Counted from the first letter of the stretch, positions 25,981-35,873 are shown. The stretch is DNA of 64,000 nucleotides from JANLYC01 sp963750495 (GCA_963750495.1 CAVVQV010000006.1:438427-502426); one strand, 5' to 3'. Translations and numbers: made by a program. The notes: generated by a model from the letters alone, not told the origin.

Positions 25981-26329
25981 ACTGCCCCCTCTCCGTCGGG
26001 CAAACTTTCTTTTCTCCACAAGGGCGGACGAACGTTTCGGCAGGTCAGAAAGCATATCGATGACCGGGGCCGCGGACTGTCCACGGGTCTTTCCCCAACC
26101 TGTGCACACGATGACCCGGCGTTTTCCACAGCGATGGCCACTTGTCCACAAGGACCTGTTGACGGCGGGCTTCCCTGGACCACCGCCGACCCGTAGCGTC
26201 CACTCTCGGGACTGTCGGTTCGCCCAGTTACCTTCGCAGGTGAAGGTGTGGCTGATGTGGTTGGCACCCGCACCGTTCAGCAGCCAGCGAGGCGACTCGC
26301 GCCGTGACGTCGCAGCAGAGGGGAGCTAC
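25981..26329. promoter_or_regulatory. Gene-free 349 bp with a cluster of DnaA-box-like sites
   Basis: No gene is seen. TTGTCCACA, the actinobacterial DnaA-box form, is at 26142-26150. Near matches are TTTTCCACA (26122-26130), CTGTGCACA (26100-26108), CTGTCCACG (26077-26085) and TTCTCCACA (26012-26020), all in one orientation. TAGCGT (26193-26198) is a possible dnaB -10. The cluster could let DnaA control dnaB or could titrate DnaA. Without dnaA or dnaN nearby, I do not call it oriC. Confidence 0.5.
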
Positions 26330-27700
26330 GTGACCATCGCCGAGATCCACGGTGTGGCCCCCGCTGATTTCGACCGCGCACCGTCCGGTCGGACGCCTCC
26401 CCAGGACGAGCATGCCGAGCAGTCTGTGCTCGGGGCGATGTTGCTCAGCAAGGACGCGATCGCCGACGTCGTCGAGGTCCTGCGTGGAGCCGACTTCTAC
26501 CGGCCCGGTCACGAGCTCATCTTCGACGTCGTCCTCGATCTCTACGGGCGAGGTGAGCCGGCCGACGCGATCACCGTCTCGGCCGAGCTGACCAGAGCCG
26601 GCGACCTGGCCCGAGTCGGCGGGGCGCCGTACGTCCACACCCTGGTGGCCGGGGTGCCGGTCGCGGCCAACGCCGGGTACTACGCCGGCATCGTCCGCGA
26701 GAAGGCGATCCTGCGCCGGCTCATCGATGCCGGCACCCGGATTGTCCAGTTCGGGTATGCCGGAGAGGGTCAGGTCGACGACGTCGTCGACCGCGCGCAG
26801 GCCGAGGTCTACTCCGTCACCGACAAACGCACCTCTGAGGACTACGCCCCCCTGGCCGACCTCATGGAGCTCACGATCGACGAGCTCGAGGCCATCGGCA
26901 ACCGGGACGGTGCGATGGCCGGCGTGCCGACCGGTTTTGCCGAGCTCGATGAGCTGACCAACGGGCTCCACGGCGGTCAGATGGTGATCGTGGCCGCTCG
27001 ACCTGCTGTGGGCAAGTCGACGCTCGGTCTCGACATCGCCCGGTCCGCCTCGATCAAGCACGGCTTGACCAGCGCCATCTTCTCCCTCGAGATGAGCCGC
27101 ACCGAGATCACGATGCGGCTGTTGTCGGCCGAGGCCCGGATCCCGCTCAACCACATGCGCAACGGCAAGATGAGCGACGACGACTGGAACAAGCTCGTCC
27201 GCAAGATGGGTGAGGTGTCCGAGGCGCCGCTGTTCATCGACGACTCGCCCAACCTGACGATGATGGAGATCCGCGCCAAGGCGCGCCGCCTCAAGCAGCG
27301 TCACGACCTGCGGCTGATCGTCGTCGACTACCTCCAGCTGATGACCTCCGGCAAGAAGGTCGAGTCGCGCCAGCTCGAGGTGTCGGAGTTCTCCCGGCAG
27401 ATCAAGCTGCTGGCCAAGGAGCTCGACGTCCCCGTCGTCGCCATCTCACAGCTCAACCGTGGTTCGGAGCAGCGCACGTCCAAGCGCCCGTTGCTGTCCG
27501 ACCTCCGCGAGTCCGGCTCGCTCGAGCAGGACGCCGACATGGTGATCCTGCTGCACCGCGAGGACATCTACGAGAAGGAGTCGACCCGCCCCGGCGAGGC
27601 AGACATCATCGTCGCGAAGCACCGCAACGGTCCGATCGCCGATCTCGTGCTCGCCTTCCAGGGTCACTACTCCCGCTTCGTCGACATGGCTCAGGGCTGA
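26330..27700 (+). CDS. dnaB: Replicative DNA helicase DnaB
   Basis: A 456-residue hexameric helicase. The N-terminal primase-interacting domain (PQDEHAEQSVLGAML) is followed by the RecA-like motor with Walker A around K229 (ARPAVGKST), Walker B LIVVDYLQLM, and the DNA-binding loop region SDLRESGSLEQDADM. GTG 26330 has GGGGAG upstream. The motor is uninterrupted: the intein found in some mycobacterial DnaB proteins is absent. Downstream of the ribosomal operon as in M. tuberculosis, but separated from it by the MATE gene. Confidence 0.96.
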   Translation: MTIAEIHGVAPADFDRAPSGRTPPQDEHAEQSVLGAMLLSKDAIADVVEVLRGADFYRPGHELIFDVVLDLYGRGEPADAITVSAELTRAGDLARVGGAPYVHTLVAGVPVAANAGYYAGIVREKAILRRLIDAGTRIVQFGYAGEGQVDDVVDRAQAEVYSVTDKRTSEDYAPLADLMELTIDELEAIGNRDGAMAGVPTGFAELDELTNGLHGGQMVIVAARPAVGKSTLGLDIARSASIKHGLTSAIFSLEMSRTEITMRLLSAEARIPLNHMRNGKMSDDDWNKLVRKMGEVSEAPLFIDDSPNLTMMEIRAKARRLKQRHDLRLIVVDYLQLMTSGKKVESRQLEVSEFSRQIKLLAKELDVPVVAISQLNRGSEQRTSKRPLLSDLRESGSLEQDADMVILLHREDIYEKESTRPGEADIIVAKHRNGPIADLVLAFQGHYSRFVDMAQG

Positions 27701-27709
27701 CTGCGGCGG

Positions 27710-28252
27710 CTATCCGACTCGTCCGAGCCGGTAGCTGAGCAGGACCGACCCCGAGGGTGAGTGGGCGGTGCGCACGAGTTCGAGCCGTTGCAGCTCGTGG
27801 CCCGCGAACAACCGCCGCCCACGCCCGGCCAGGCATGGAGTGACGACGAGCTCGAGCTCGTCGATGACGTCGGCGGCGAGCAGGGACTGAGCCAGCTTGA
27901 TGCTGCCGTGCACGCCGATGTCTCCTCCTGGCTTGGCTTTCAACGAGCGCACGAAGTCGACGACGTCGCCTTCGATGACGGACACGTTCGTCCATTCCGC
28001 CGTCAGCGGCGTCGACGTGGCGACGAACTTCTCCACGCTGTTGATGAAGCTGGCGAAGGGCTCGTCGTCGGATGCCGGCCAGTACTTGGCCCATTCGTCG
28101 TGCATCTGGCGTCCCAGCAGCACGGTGTCCTGACCGCTGATCACCTGGCCCAGGTGCTCCTCCATCACCGCGTCGAAGTCGGACACGAACAACTCGGGTG
28201 CTTCAGCGACCCCGTCGAGGGTGAGGAGTGTGTGGAGCACGACCTTGCGCAT
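27710..28252 (-). CDS. Dihydrofolate reductase-fold (RibD C-terminal) family protein
   Basis: A 180-residue protein of the RibD C-terminal/DHFR-like superfamily: it starts MRKVVLHTLLTLDG, has DTVLLGRQMHDEWAKYW, and the late GSIKLAQSLLAADVIDELELVVTPCLAGRGRRLF. These are NADPH-dependent reductases of unknown substrate. AGGGGA lies before ATG 28252. Stop codons of this gene and dnaB converge within ten bases. Confidence 0.85.
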   Translation of the reverse strand: MRKVVLHTLLTLDGVAEAPELFVSDFDAVMEEHLGQVISGQDTVLLGRQMHDEWAKYWPASDDEPFASFINSVEKFVATSTPLTAEWTNVSVIEGDVVDFVRSLKAKPGGDIGVHGSIKLAQSLLAADVIDELELVVTPCLAGRGRRLFAGHELQRLELVRTAHSPSGSVLLSYRLGRVG

Positions 28253-28338
28253 GGAATTCCCCTGCCGTGGTTGGAATGTTCAGCTGTCGAGAGTGTGACG
28301 ACTCGGACCTCCAGAATTCATCGGAAACCCTGTCGAGA

Positions 28339-28380
28339 GACCACCGGTTCGACCGGCTCGACGGCAGGTAACCGGTGGTC
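28339..28380 (-). terminator. Hairpin downstream of the spermidine-synthase-like gene
   Basis: GACCACCGGTT (28339-28349) pairs perfectly with AACCGGTGGTC (28370-28380) around a 20-nt loop, ending on the stop codon of the minus-strand gene. Probable terminator for that gene. Confidence 0.5.
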
Positions 28381-29095
28381 AGCGGCTGCGGGCGAGGTAG
28401 ACGGTGTTCGTGGCGTCATGGTCCTGCAAGGGGTTGGCGAAGGTGACCACCTCGGCCACGACGTCGGTGAAGGTCTCGTCGAGAACTTCGCAGTACTCCT
28501 CGTCCGGTGGATCGTTCGACCACAGCGCGAACACTCCGCCGGGCCTGAGGTGTCGCCCCAGTCGTCGTACGCCGCCAGGCAGGTAGAAGCCCGCGTGCGC
28601 AGGGTTCAACAAGTGTCGTGGTGAGTGATCGATGTCGACGACGATCGCGTCGAACCGCCGGCCGCGCCGAGCCGGGTCGAGGCCGGCTTCGCTGTCGACC
28701 ATCGCGAAGAAGTCGCCGTGGATCAGCCGACAACGGGCGTCGGCGGTCAGCTCCGCACCCAACGGGATGAGTCCGCGCTCGTGCCACTCGATCACCTCGG
28801 CGATCGCATCGATCACGACGAGGTCGCTGACACGCTGGTCGGCGAGGACGGTCTGCGCCGTGTAGCCGAGTCCGAGCCCGCCGACGATAACGGCGAGGTC
28901 GCTTCCTTCGACCCAGGCCAGCGCCAGCCGGGCCACCTCGATCTCGGCGACGGTGAAGAGGCTCGACATGAGGTAGTCGTCGTCGAGCTTGACTTCGTAC
29001 ACGTCGACATCGGACCGCGGTTCGCGGCGGCGGCGAAGGCTGATGGCACCCATCGAGGTCTCACGCCAGTCGAGCTCTTCGAACCTGGCACTCAT
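28379..29095 (-). CDS. Spermidine synthase-like methyltransferase-fold protein
   Basis: A 238-residue Rossmann protein resembling polyamine synthases: VIVGGLGLGYTAQTVL for nucleotide binding, VVIDAIAEVIEWH for the ribose-binding acid, and DAIVVDIDHSPRHLL near the active site. Spermidine synthases usually have a GGGxG loop and an acidic gatekeeping loop; these are altered, so true aminopropyl transfer is not assured. AGGAGCGAGGA precedes ATG 29095; the longer upstream frame is not coding. Confidence 0.75.
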   Translation of the reverse strand: MSARFEELDWRETSMGAISLRRRREPRSDVDVYEVKLDDDYLMSSLFTVAEIEVARLALAWVEGSDLAVIVGGLGLGYTAQTVLADQRVSDLVVIDAIAEVIEWHERGLIPLGAELTADARCRLIHGDFFAMVDSEAGLDPARRGRRFDAIVVDIDHSPRHLLNPAHAGFYLPGGVRRLGRHLRPGGVFALWSNDPPDEEYCEVLDETFTDVVAEVVTFANPLQDHDATNTVYLARSR

Positions 29096-29230
29096 CGGAT
29101 CCTCGCTCCTTCGGGGTGGTGTGCAACCTACTCCCCGACGGCAGCCAGCCGTCCCGGGTGGCGCGGTGGAAACCCATGGACTCCCGTGGACACCAGTGGG
29201 AGACGACGCGCAGACTGGCAGTGGGCTCCG

Positions 29231-30043
29231 ATGCGTGACACTGACAATACGTACGTGACGGTCAACGGCCTGTCGTTGGCCTACCGACGCGCGGGCGCGG
29301 GTCATCCGCTCGTGTTGCTGCATGGGGGTTTCGAGGACGGTCGCATCTGGCGGCAGCAGCTCGACCACCTCTCTGACGAGTTCGCCACGTTCGCGTGGGA
29401 CGCGCCGGGAGCCGGTGGCTCAGACGACCCGCCGCCCGGCTTCACGTCCGGCGACTACGCCGACGCGGTGGCCGGCTTCATCGATGCCCTCGGGCTCGGT
29501 ACCGCCCACCTTCTTGGATCGTCGTGGGGCTCCACCCTGGCCCTGGCAACGTATGAACGACACCCGACCATCGTGCGGTCACTCGTGCTGGCTTCGGCGT
29601 ATGCCGGCTGGGCGGGCTCGTTGCCGGCCGCAGAGGTGCAACACCGTCGGGAGCAGGTCATCGCTCAGACGCACAAGACGCCGGACGAAGTCATCGCGGA
29701 GTGGATGCCTACCATCCTGACCGCAGCTGCTACCGCCGACCTGATCGCGGAGGTGTCGGAGATCATGGGCGACTTCCATCCTGCTGGCATGCGGACGGCG
29801 GTGGAGAGCATGGCTGAGATCGACTTCCGGCCGATGCTGTCGTCCCTCGCCGTCCCCACTCTGCTGTTGTACGGCAGCAACGACCTGCGGTCGCCCCTGG
29901 ACGTCGCAGAGTCGATGCACGCGATGATCCCAGGGTCGAAGCTGGTCGTGGTTCCCCACGGCTCACATCTCATTCAGCTCGAGGAACCTGAGTCCTTCAA
30001 TGCTGCAGTGCGGGACTTCCTGCGCGTTGTCGACAGCTCCTGA
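29231..30043 (+). CDS. Alpha/beta-hydrolase
   Basis: A 270-residue hydrolase with the oxyanion stretch VLLHGGFEDGR, nucleophile elbow GSSWGS (Ser near residue 97), a late Asp in LLYGSNDLRSPLD and the catalytic His in PHGSHLIQLEEP. Substrate unknown. ATG 29231 is used because conserved sequence starts there; the open frame upstream overlaps the divergent gene's promoter region. Confidence 0.83.
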   Translation: MRDTDNTYVTVNGLSLAYRRAGAGHPLVLLHGGFEDGRIWRQQLDHLSDEFATFAWDAPGAGGSDDPPPGFTSGDYADAVAGFIDALGLGTAHLLGSSWGSTLALATYERHPTIVRSLVLASAYAGWAGSLPAAEVQHRREQVIAQTHKTPDEVIAEWMPTILTAAATADLIAEVSEIMGDFHPAGMRTAVESMAEIDFRPMLSSLAVPTLLLYGSNDLRSPLDVAESMHAMIPGSKLVVVPHGSHLIQLEEPESFNAAVRDFLRVVDSS

Positions 30044-30068
30044 CAGCGGTGCCGCGTGTTGACCGCCC

Positions 30069-30074
30069 TAGACT
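30069..30074 (+). promoter_or_regulatory. Candidate -10 (TAGACT) 6 nt before the M20 gene
   Basis: TAGACT-N6-GTG 30081 is a textbook leaderless layout with no Shine-Dalgarno sequence. It lies 25 bp beyond the stop of the hydrolase gene, suggesting a separate promoter for the M20-malQ pair. Confidence 0.5.
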
Positions 30075-30080
30075 CCGGGC

Positions 30081-31322
30081 GTGACCGACGACCTCACCGT
30101 GCCGCCAACCCTTCGCCTCGCGCGGGCACTGGGACCTGAGCTGAGTGACCTACGCCGGCGACTGCACCAGATCCCCGAGATCGGCCTCGACCTCCCCAAG
30201 ACCCAGCAGGTGGTGCTCGATGAGTTGGCAGGACTAGACCTCGACATCACGACCGGTCGCTCACTCTCCTCCGTCGTCGCCGTGCTGCGCGGCCAGGGAG
30301 ATGCCGAGCACGGCGATCGTCAGGTCGTTCTCCTGCGCGGTGACATGGATGCGTTGCCGGTGGCCGAGGAGGTCGACGTCGACTTCAAGTCTCGTCACGA
30401 CGGAGCCATGCACGCCTGTGGCCACGACCTGCACGTGGCCGGCCTCATCGGTGCCGTCCGCATCCTGCATGAGCTGCGCGCAGACCTGCCGGGTGACGTG
30501 GTCTTCATGTTCCAACCTGGAGAAGAAGGTCCCGGCGGCGCAGAGCCGATGCTGCAGGAGGGCCTGCTCGACGTCGCGGGCCGCCGGGTTGACGCCGCGT
30601 ACGCCTTGCACGTGTACTCCGCGGACGTCCCGTTCGGCCAGTGGGCGTCGAAGAAGGGACCCACTGGTGCCGCGGCCGACGAAGTCAAGGTGGTTGTTCG
30701 TGGCGTCGGCGGTCACGGGTCTGCGCCCTACCGCGCCAAGGACCCCATTCCGGCAGCGTGCGAGATGGTGATCGCCTTGCAGACGATGACCACGCGTCGC
30801 TTCGACGTGTTCGACCCCGTGCTGATCACGGTGGGGAGGATCGCCGGGGGAACGAAGGAGAACATCATCCCCGACGACGCCGAGTTCGAGGCGACGGTGA
30901 GATCGCTGTCCCGTGAGTCACGGGCGCAGGTGCAGCAGGAGATCGAACGGGTCGTCACCGGCATCGCCGCCGCGCACGGTCTGACTGTCGACGTGGACTA
31001 CCGGCTCGGCTACCCCGTCACCGTCAACGACGACACGGAGTACGCACGGGCGCGGCAGGCAGTGGTCGACCTGTTCGGGGCCGACCGCTTCACCGAGCTC
31101 GCCAACCCCGAGCTCGGTGCCGAGGACATGTCGTTCGTGATGGAGCTGGTGCCCAGCGCCTACTTCAACGTCGGGGCCTGTGTGGTCGACGACTTCCACT
31201 CCGCACCGGACAACCATTCACCGCGGGCAGCGTTCGACGACGCGATCCTGCCGGACGCGGCGGCCTGGCTCGCCGAGATGGCGCTCCGGCGGTTAGGGGC
31301 CCCGGGCATGATGGCCCCGTGA
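30081..31322 (+). CDS. M20 family amidohydrolase
   Basis: A 413-residue metal-dependent amidohydrolase. Metal ligands lie in HACGHDLHVAGLIG and FMFQPGEEGPGGA (near residues 112 and 148), with a lid domain (about 195-310, containing GVGGHGSAPYRAKDPI) and a final His in DNHSPRAAFDD. Such enzymes remove acyl groups from amino acids or act on N-acyl substrates; the specific one is unknown. Leaderless-type start. Its stop overlaps malQ by GTGA. Confidence 0.88.
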   Translation: MTDDLTVPPTLRLARALGPELSDLRRRLHQIPEIGLDLPKTQQVVLDELAGLDLDITTGRSLSSVVAVLRGQGDAEHGDRQVVLLRGDMDALPVAEEVDVDFKSRHDGAMHACGHDLHVAGLIGAVRILHELRADLPGDVVFMFQPGEEGPGGAEPMLQEGLLDVAGRRVDAAYALHVYSADVPFGQWASKKGPTGAAADEVKVVVRGVGGHGSAPYRAKDPIPAACEMVIALQTMTTRRFDVFDPVLITVGRIAGGTKENIIPDDAEFEATVRSLSRESRAQVQQEIERVVTGIAAAHGLTVDVDYRLGYPVTVNDDTEYARARQAVVDLFGADRFTELANPELGAEDMSFVMELVPSAYFNVGACVVDDFHSAPDNHSPRAAFDDAILPDAAAWLAEMALRRLGAPGMMAP

Positions 31323-33130
31323 CCGATCGCGCACCGGACCTGCTGCAGCCCGACGACTGGGGGATCCACCGACACTGGATCAACGCGTACGACGACGTCG
31401 TCGAGGTTCCCGCGCACACCGTCGACAGCTTGCGGACGGCTATGGGATCGCCGCCCGCTGACCTCGAGACGTGGGCGCCGATCGTCACGCAGCCAGGTCT
31501 CGATCTAGGCCTGGGCAAGGTCGAGGTCGACTGCGAGGACGGTGAACGCCGACTGATCGACGGCGCAGTGCCCGCCGACTTTCCGCTCGGCTACCACGAC
31601 CTGCTCGCCGAGACAGGGCGGCGGCGCCTGATCGTCTCGCCGGGCCGCTGCTGGCTTCCAGAGGCGTGGCGTGCATGGGGTTTCACCGTGCAGCTGTATG
31701 CCGCGAGGTCCCGATCGAGCGCGGGCATCGGTGACCTCGCCGACCTGCGCAGCATCCGTGAGTGGGCGCAGGACCTGGGTGCAGGGTTTCTGCTGATCAA
31801 CCCGTTGCACGCGGTCGCACCGACGGTCCCGCAGGAGCCGAGCCCCTACCTGCCGGCGACCCGCCGGTTTCGGAACCCGATCTATCTGCGCGTTGCCGGG
31901 GTTCCGGCAGAGACGGTGTCCTCGACCATCGACCGCGACGAAATCTGGCGGGCCAAGCTGGCCGCGTTGGAGTCAGAGTTCGCGGACGCGGCCGGAGCCG
32001 ACGGCGAGTTCAGCCGGTGGCGAGCGGCGCAGGGCACCGGCTTGGAGACGTTCGCGGTGTGGGCGACGTTGACCGAGCTGCACGGACCCGACTGGCGGGA
32101 GTGGCCGGAGGAGCTGCACGACCCTGGCTCCACCACCGTGGCCGTCGTCGCTGCGGAACGGGCTGACCGGGTGCGGTTCCATGCCTGGCTGCAGTGGCGG
32201 ATCGACCAGCAGTTCATGGCTGCCGCAGCTGACGTGAAGATCCTGCAGGACCTGCCGATCGGCGTCGGCGGTGGTGGTGCGGACGCTTGGGCGTGGCAGG
32301 ACACCCTGGTCAACCGGGCGACTGTCGGAGCGCCACCGGACATCTTCAATGCCCAGGGGCAGAGCTGGGGCTCGCCACCGCTGGCACCGTGGCGGGTGCG
32401 AGCTGCTGATTACGTGCCCTTCATCGAGTCGATCCGCGCCACGATGGCCGGTGGTGGCGGCATCCGCATCGACCACGTGATGGGACTCTTCCGGCTGTGG
32501 TGGATTCCCCAGGGGAGGCCACCCGAGGACGGGGCCTACGTACGGTATCCGGCCGAGGACCTGCTCAACATCGTCGCCCTGGAGAGCCATCGGGCGCAGG
32601 CCCTCGTCGTCGGCGAGGATCTCGGCACCGTCGAACCCGGAGTACGCGAGTCGCTGGCCGAGCACCAGGTGCTGTCCTACCGGTTGCTCTGGTTCGAGGA
32701 CGACGATCCCGGTGACTGGCCGCAGCAGGCGATGTCTGCCATCACCACGCACGACCTACCCACGGTGGCGGGTCTCTTTACGGGTTCCGACCTGGAGGAC
32801 CAGGCGTCGAACGTAGCGACGCCCAGGTCGGCGTTGGAGCGCGACCGGGCAGCGCTGCTCGCACGGTTGCCCTCCGGTCGACCCGATGTCGAGACCGTCG
32901 TCGTGGATGCGCACCGTCGTCTCGCAGAGTCCCCGTGCGTTCTGGTCTCCGCGACGCTCGAGGATGCCGTGGGTCAGGAGCCGCGCCCGAACATCCCCGG
33001 TACGACGACGCGCCCCAACTGGTCGATCCCGCTTCCCGTCCTCGTCGATGATCTGCCGCACCATCCGATGGCTCGCGCCGTGGCGGAGGCCCTTGACGCG
33101 CAGGTCCGTCGCATCGACGCGCAGGCATGA
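31319..33130 (+). CDS. malQ: 4-alpha-glucanotransferase (GH77)
   Basis: A 603-residue amylomaltase that rearranges alpha-1,4-glucans and maltodextrins. GH77 landmarks: SSAGIGDLADL, PYLPATRRFRNPIYL, the nucleophile-bearing RIDHVMGLFRLWW, acid/base VVGEDLGTVEPGV, and TTHDLPTVAGLF. Somewhat shorter than many actinobacterial MalQ proteins (about 700), reflecting a reduced N-terminal extension. GTG 31319 is translationally coupled to the M20 gene; no metabolic link is obvious. Confidence 0.92.
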   Translation: MTDRAPDLLQPDDWGIHRHWINAYDDVVEVPAHTVDSLRTAMGSPPADLETWAPIVTQPGLDLGLGKVEVDCEDGERRLIDGAVPADFPLGYHDLLAETGRRRLIVSPGRCWLPEAWRAWGFTVQLYAARSRSSAGIGDLADLRSIREWAQDLGAGFLLINPLHAVAPTVPQEPSPYLPATRRFRNPIYLRVAGVPAETVSSTIDRDEIWRAKLAALESEFADAAGADGEFSRWRAAQGTGLETFAVWATLTELHGPDWREWPEELHDPGSTTVAVVAAERADRVRFHAWLQWRIDQQFMAAAADVKILQDLPIGVGGGGADAWAWQDTLVNRATVGAPPDIFNAQGQSWGSPPLAPWRVRAADYVPFIESIRATMAGGGGIRIDHVMGLFRLWWIPQGRPPEDGAYVRYPAEDLLNIVALESHRAQALVVGEDLGTVEPGVRESLAEHQVLSYRLLWFEDDDPGDWPQQAMSAITTHDLPTVAGLFTGSDLEDQASNVATPRSALERDRAALLARLPSGRPDVETVVVDAHRRLAESPCVLVSATLEDAVGQEPRPNIPGTTTRPNWSIPLPVLVDDLPHHPMARAVAEALDAQVRRIDAQA

Positions 33131-33166
33131 CCAAGGGCACGTCACCTGGTGGATGACGTGCCCTGG
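33131..33166. terminator. Bidirectional hairpin terminator after malQ
   Basis: AGGGCACGTCA (33134-33144) pairs perfectly with TGACGTGCCCT (33154-33164) over a 9-nt loop, between the convergent malQ and lipoprotein genes. Confidence 0.6.
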
Positions 33167-33204
33167 GTCGGGTGGGTGCGGTGGTGGGGTAGCCGATTAC
33201 TCGC

Positions 33205-33864
33205 TTACTTGGTGTTGACGGTGATCTTGGCGATCCCGACGAGCAGACCCTGCTTGACCGCGTCGGTCTTGAAGGTCTGGTCGAGCAACGCAGCGGCGTC
33301 GCCGGAGATCATGACCTTCGTGCCTTCGAGGACGGCCTCGTTGCCCTGGGTCTGGAGCGGCTGCAGAGTGCGACCGTCGAGGTTGAAGATCGTCGCGTGC
33401 TTGGCGGCGCTCTCGCCGTTGACGCTCACGTCGCCGTACACCCGCGAGTTGCCGGGGTTGATCTCGAAGTTCGTCAGGTCGACGGTGGTGCTGCCGGCCG
33501 TCAGCGAGAGGCCAGAACCCGCGTGGTCGATGAGACCGGTGACGTAGGGGGAAACGCTGCCCGGCTTGTAGTAGGTGACGTTGCCACCGGTGATCGGGAA
33601 GCTGACGGCGCCGTTGGCCAGCGTTGCGTCGCCGACGACTCCGGGCGTGAGCTTGAGCGTGGTCAGGGCCTTGACGAAGCCGGCGTCGAGAGCGACGGAG
33701 GTGTCGGCGCCACTGAGCTGCTGGATCTGGGCGATCGGCTTGGGCTTCTCGGAGCTGCTGCTGTCGTTGTTGGAACAGGCAGCCATGGTCAGGGCCAGGA
33801 CCGCGACCGCGGAGACGCCGAGCACCCGCCTAGAGGACTTGGAGCTGCTACGAACGTTACGCAT
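33205..33864 (-). CDS. Putative lipoprotein/secreted protein of unknown function
   Basis: A 219-residue protein with a basic start, hydrophobic segment and a lipobox-like LTMAAC at residues 24-29, then a Ser-rich linker. The rest is beta-type sequence: PITGGNVTYYKPGSVSPYVTG, DHAGSGLSLTAGSTTVDLTN, and a late IFNLDGRTLQPL. The pattern faintly recalls HtaA-like surface modules of actinobacteria, but I would not assign haem binding. ATG 33864 is preceded by AAGGGAA. A palindrome 83 bp upstream may regulate it. Confidence 0.65.
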   Translation of the reverse strand: MRNVRSSSKSSRRVLGVSAVAVLALTMAACSNNDSSSSEKPKPIAQIQQLSGADTSVALDAGFVKALTTLKLTPGVVGDATLANGAVSFPITGGNVTYYKPGSVSPYVTGLIDHAGSGLSLTAGSTTVDLTNFEINPGNSRVYGDVSVNGESAAKHATIFNLDGRTLQPLQTQGNEAVLEGTKVMISGDAAALLDQTFKTDAVKQGLLVGIAKITVNTK

Positions 33865-33946
33865 GAGCGGTGTTCCCTTCGTGGTTGTCTGTCGTTGCTG
33901 TACGGAGGGGATACGTCGCGACGCCGGCTCCGGATGGAGCCACGGG

Positions 33947-33964
33947 ACGTGACCGTCGTCACGT
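33947..33964. promoter_or_regulatory. Perfect palindrome ACGTGAC-CGTC-GTCACGT
   Basis: An 18-bp inverted repeat lies in the divergent region between the lipoprotein gene and alkB and is followed at once by the palindrome TGCACGTGCA (33964-33973). Likely operator for an unidentified regulator. Confidence 0.4.
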
Positions 33965-33987
33965 GCACGTGCATGTGGGCAGGTCAC

Positions 33988-34003
33988 TAGAACATGTGTT
34001 CGA
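33988..34003. promoter_or_regulatory. LexA-type SOS box TAGAACATGTGTTCGA
   Basis: The sequence matches the Gram-positive/actinobacterial LexA site TCGAAC-N4-GTTCGA at 11 of 12 specified bases, with a perfect GAAC-N4-GTTC core. It lies 7 bp upstream of TAGCAT (34011-34016), the probable -10 of alkB, where bound LexA would cover the -35 region. Confidence 0.7.
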
Positions 34004-34023
34004 ATTGATCTAGCATGGAAACC

Positions 34024-34656
34024 ATGACCGCTCACTTCCAAGGGTCTCTGCTCGACGGGCCCGACCTCGACGCTCCGCTTCTGGGCGAGCTCACGGCCGC
34101 GAGGCGCACGATGCTCAGGCATGGCGCCTGGGTCGACGTCCTGCCCGCCTGGGTGCACGGCTCCGACGCGCTGTTCGAGCGACTGGTCGAAGCGGTGCCG
34201 TGGTACGCCGAGAGGCGTCAGATGTACGACCGCGTGGTCGACGTGCCGCGGTTGCTCTGTTTCTACGGCGGCGACCAGCCCTTGCCCGACCCGCTTCTCG
34301 ATGACGCCCGAGGAGCGCTCAGTGCCCACTACGCAGACGAGCTCGGCGAGCCATTCACGACTGCCGGTCTGTGCTTCTACCGCGATGGGCAAGACTCCGT
34401 CGCGTGGCATGGCGACACGATCGGACGAGCCCAGACCGAGGACACCATGGTCGCCATCGCGTCGTTCGGGAGCCCGCGCCGGTTGATGCTACGACCTCGC
34501 GGTGGCGGGAACTCGATCGGTTTCTCGCTCGGTCACGGAGACCTGATCGTCATGGGCGGGTCGTGCCAGCGCACCTGGGAGCACGCGATCCTCAAGACCG
34601 CGCGGCCAGCTGGTCCGCGCATCTCTGTGCAGTTCCGGCCCCGCGGGGTCCGCTGA
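34024..34656 (+). CDS. alkB: AlkB-like DNA repair dioxygenase
   Basis: A 210-residue Fe(II)/2-oxoglutarate dioxygenase that removes alkyl groups from DNA bases. The iron ligands are visible as WHGD and WEHAI, and the 2-oxoglutarate-binding arginines as RISVQFRPR; CFYRDGQDSVAWHGD is typical of the bacterial family. ATG 34024 follows TAGCAT by 7 nt (leaderless type); ATG 34015 three codons earlier would start inside the promoter. The SOS box upstream suggests induction by DNA damage. Stops converge with the next gene two bases apart. Confidence 0.9.
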   Translation: MTAHFQGSLLDGPDLDAPLLGELTAARRTMLRHGAWVDVLPAWVHGSDALFERLVEAVPWYAERRQMYDRVVDVPRLLCFYGGDQPLPDPLLDDARGALSAHYADELGEPFTTAGLCFYRDGQDSVAWHGDTIGRAQTEDTMVAIASFGSPRRLMLRPRGGGNSIGFSLGHGDLIVMGGSCQRTWEHAILKTARPAGPRISVQFRPRGVR

Positions 34657-34658
34657 CG

Positions 34659-35873
<1,215 letters not shown>

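Noticed and set aside
25981..26329. Chromosome replication origin
   Set aside because: DnaA-box-like sites are few and mostly imperfect, no AT-rich unwinding element is seen, and dnaA/dnaN are absent from the window.
26330..27700. Intein in DnaB
   Set aside because: The RecA motor motifs are continuous with no insertion.
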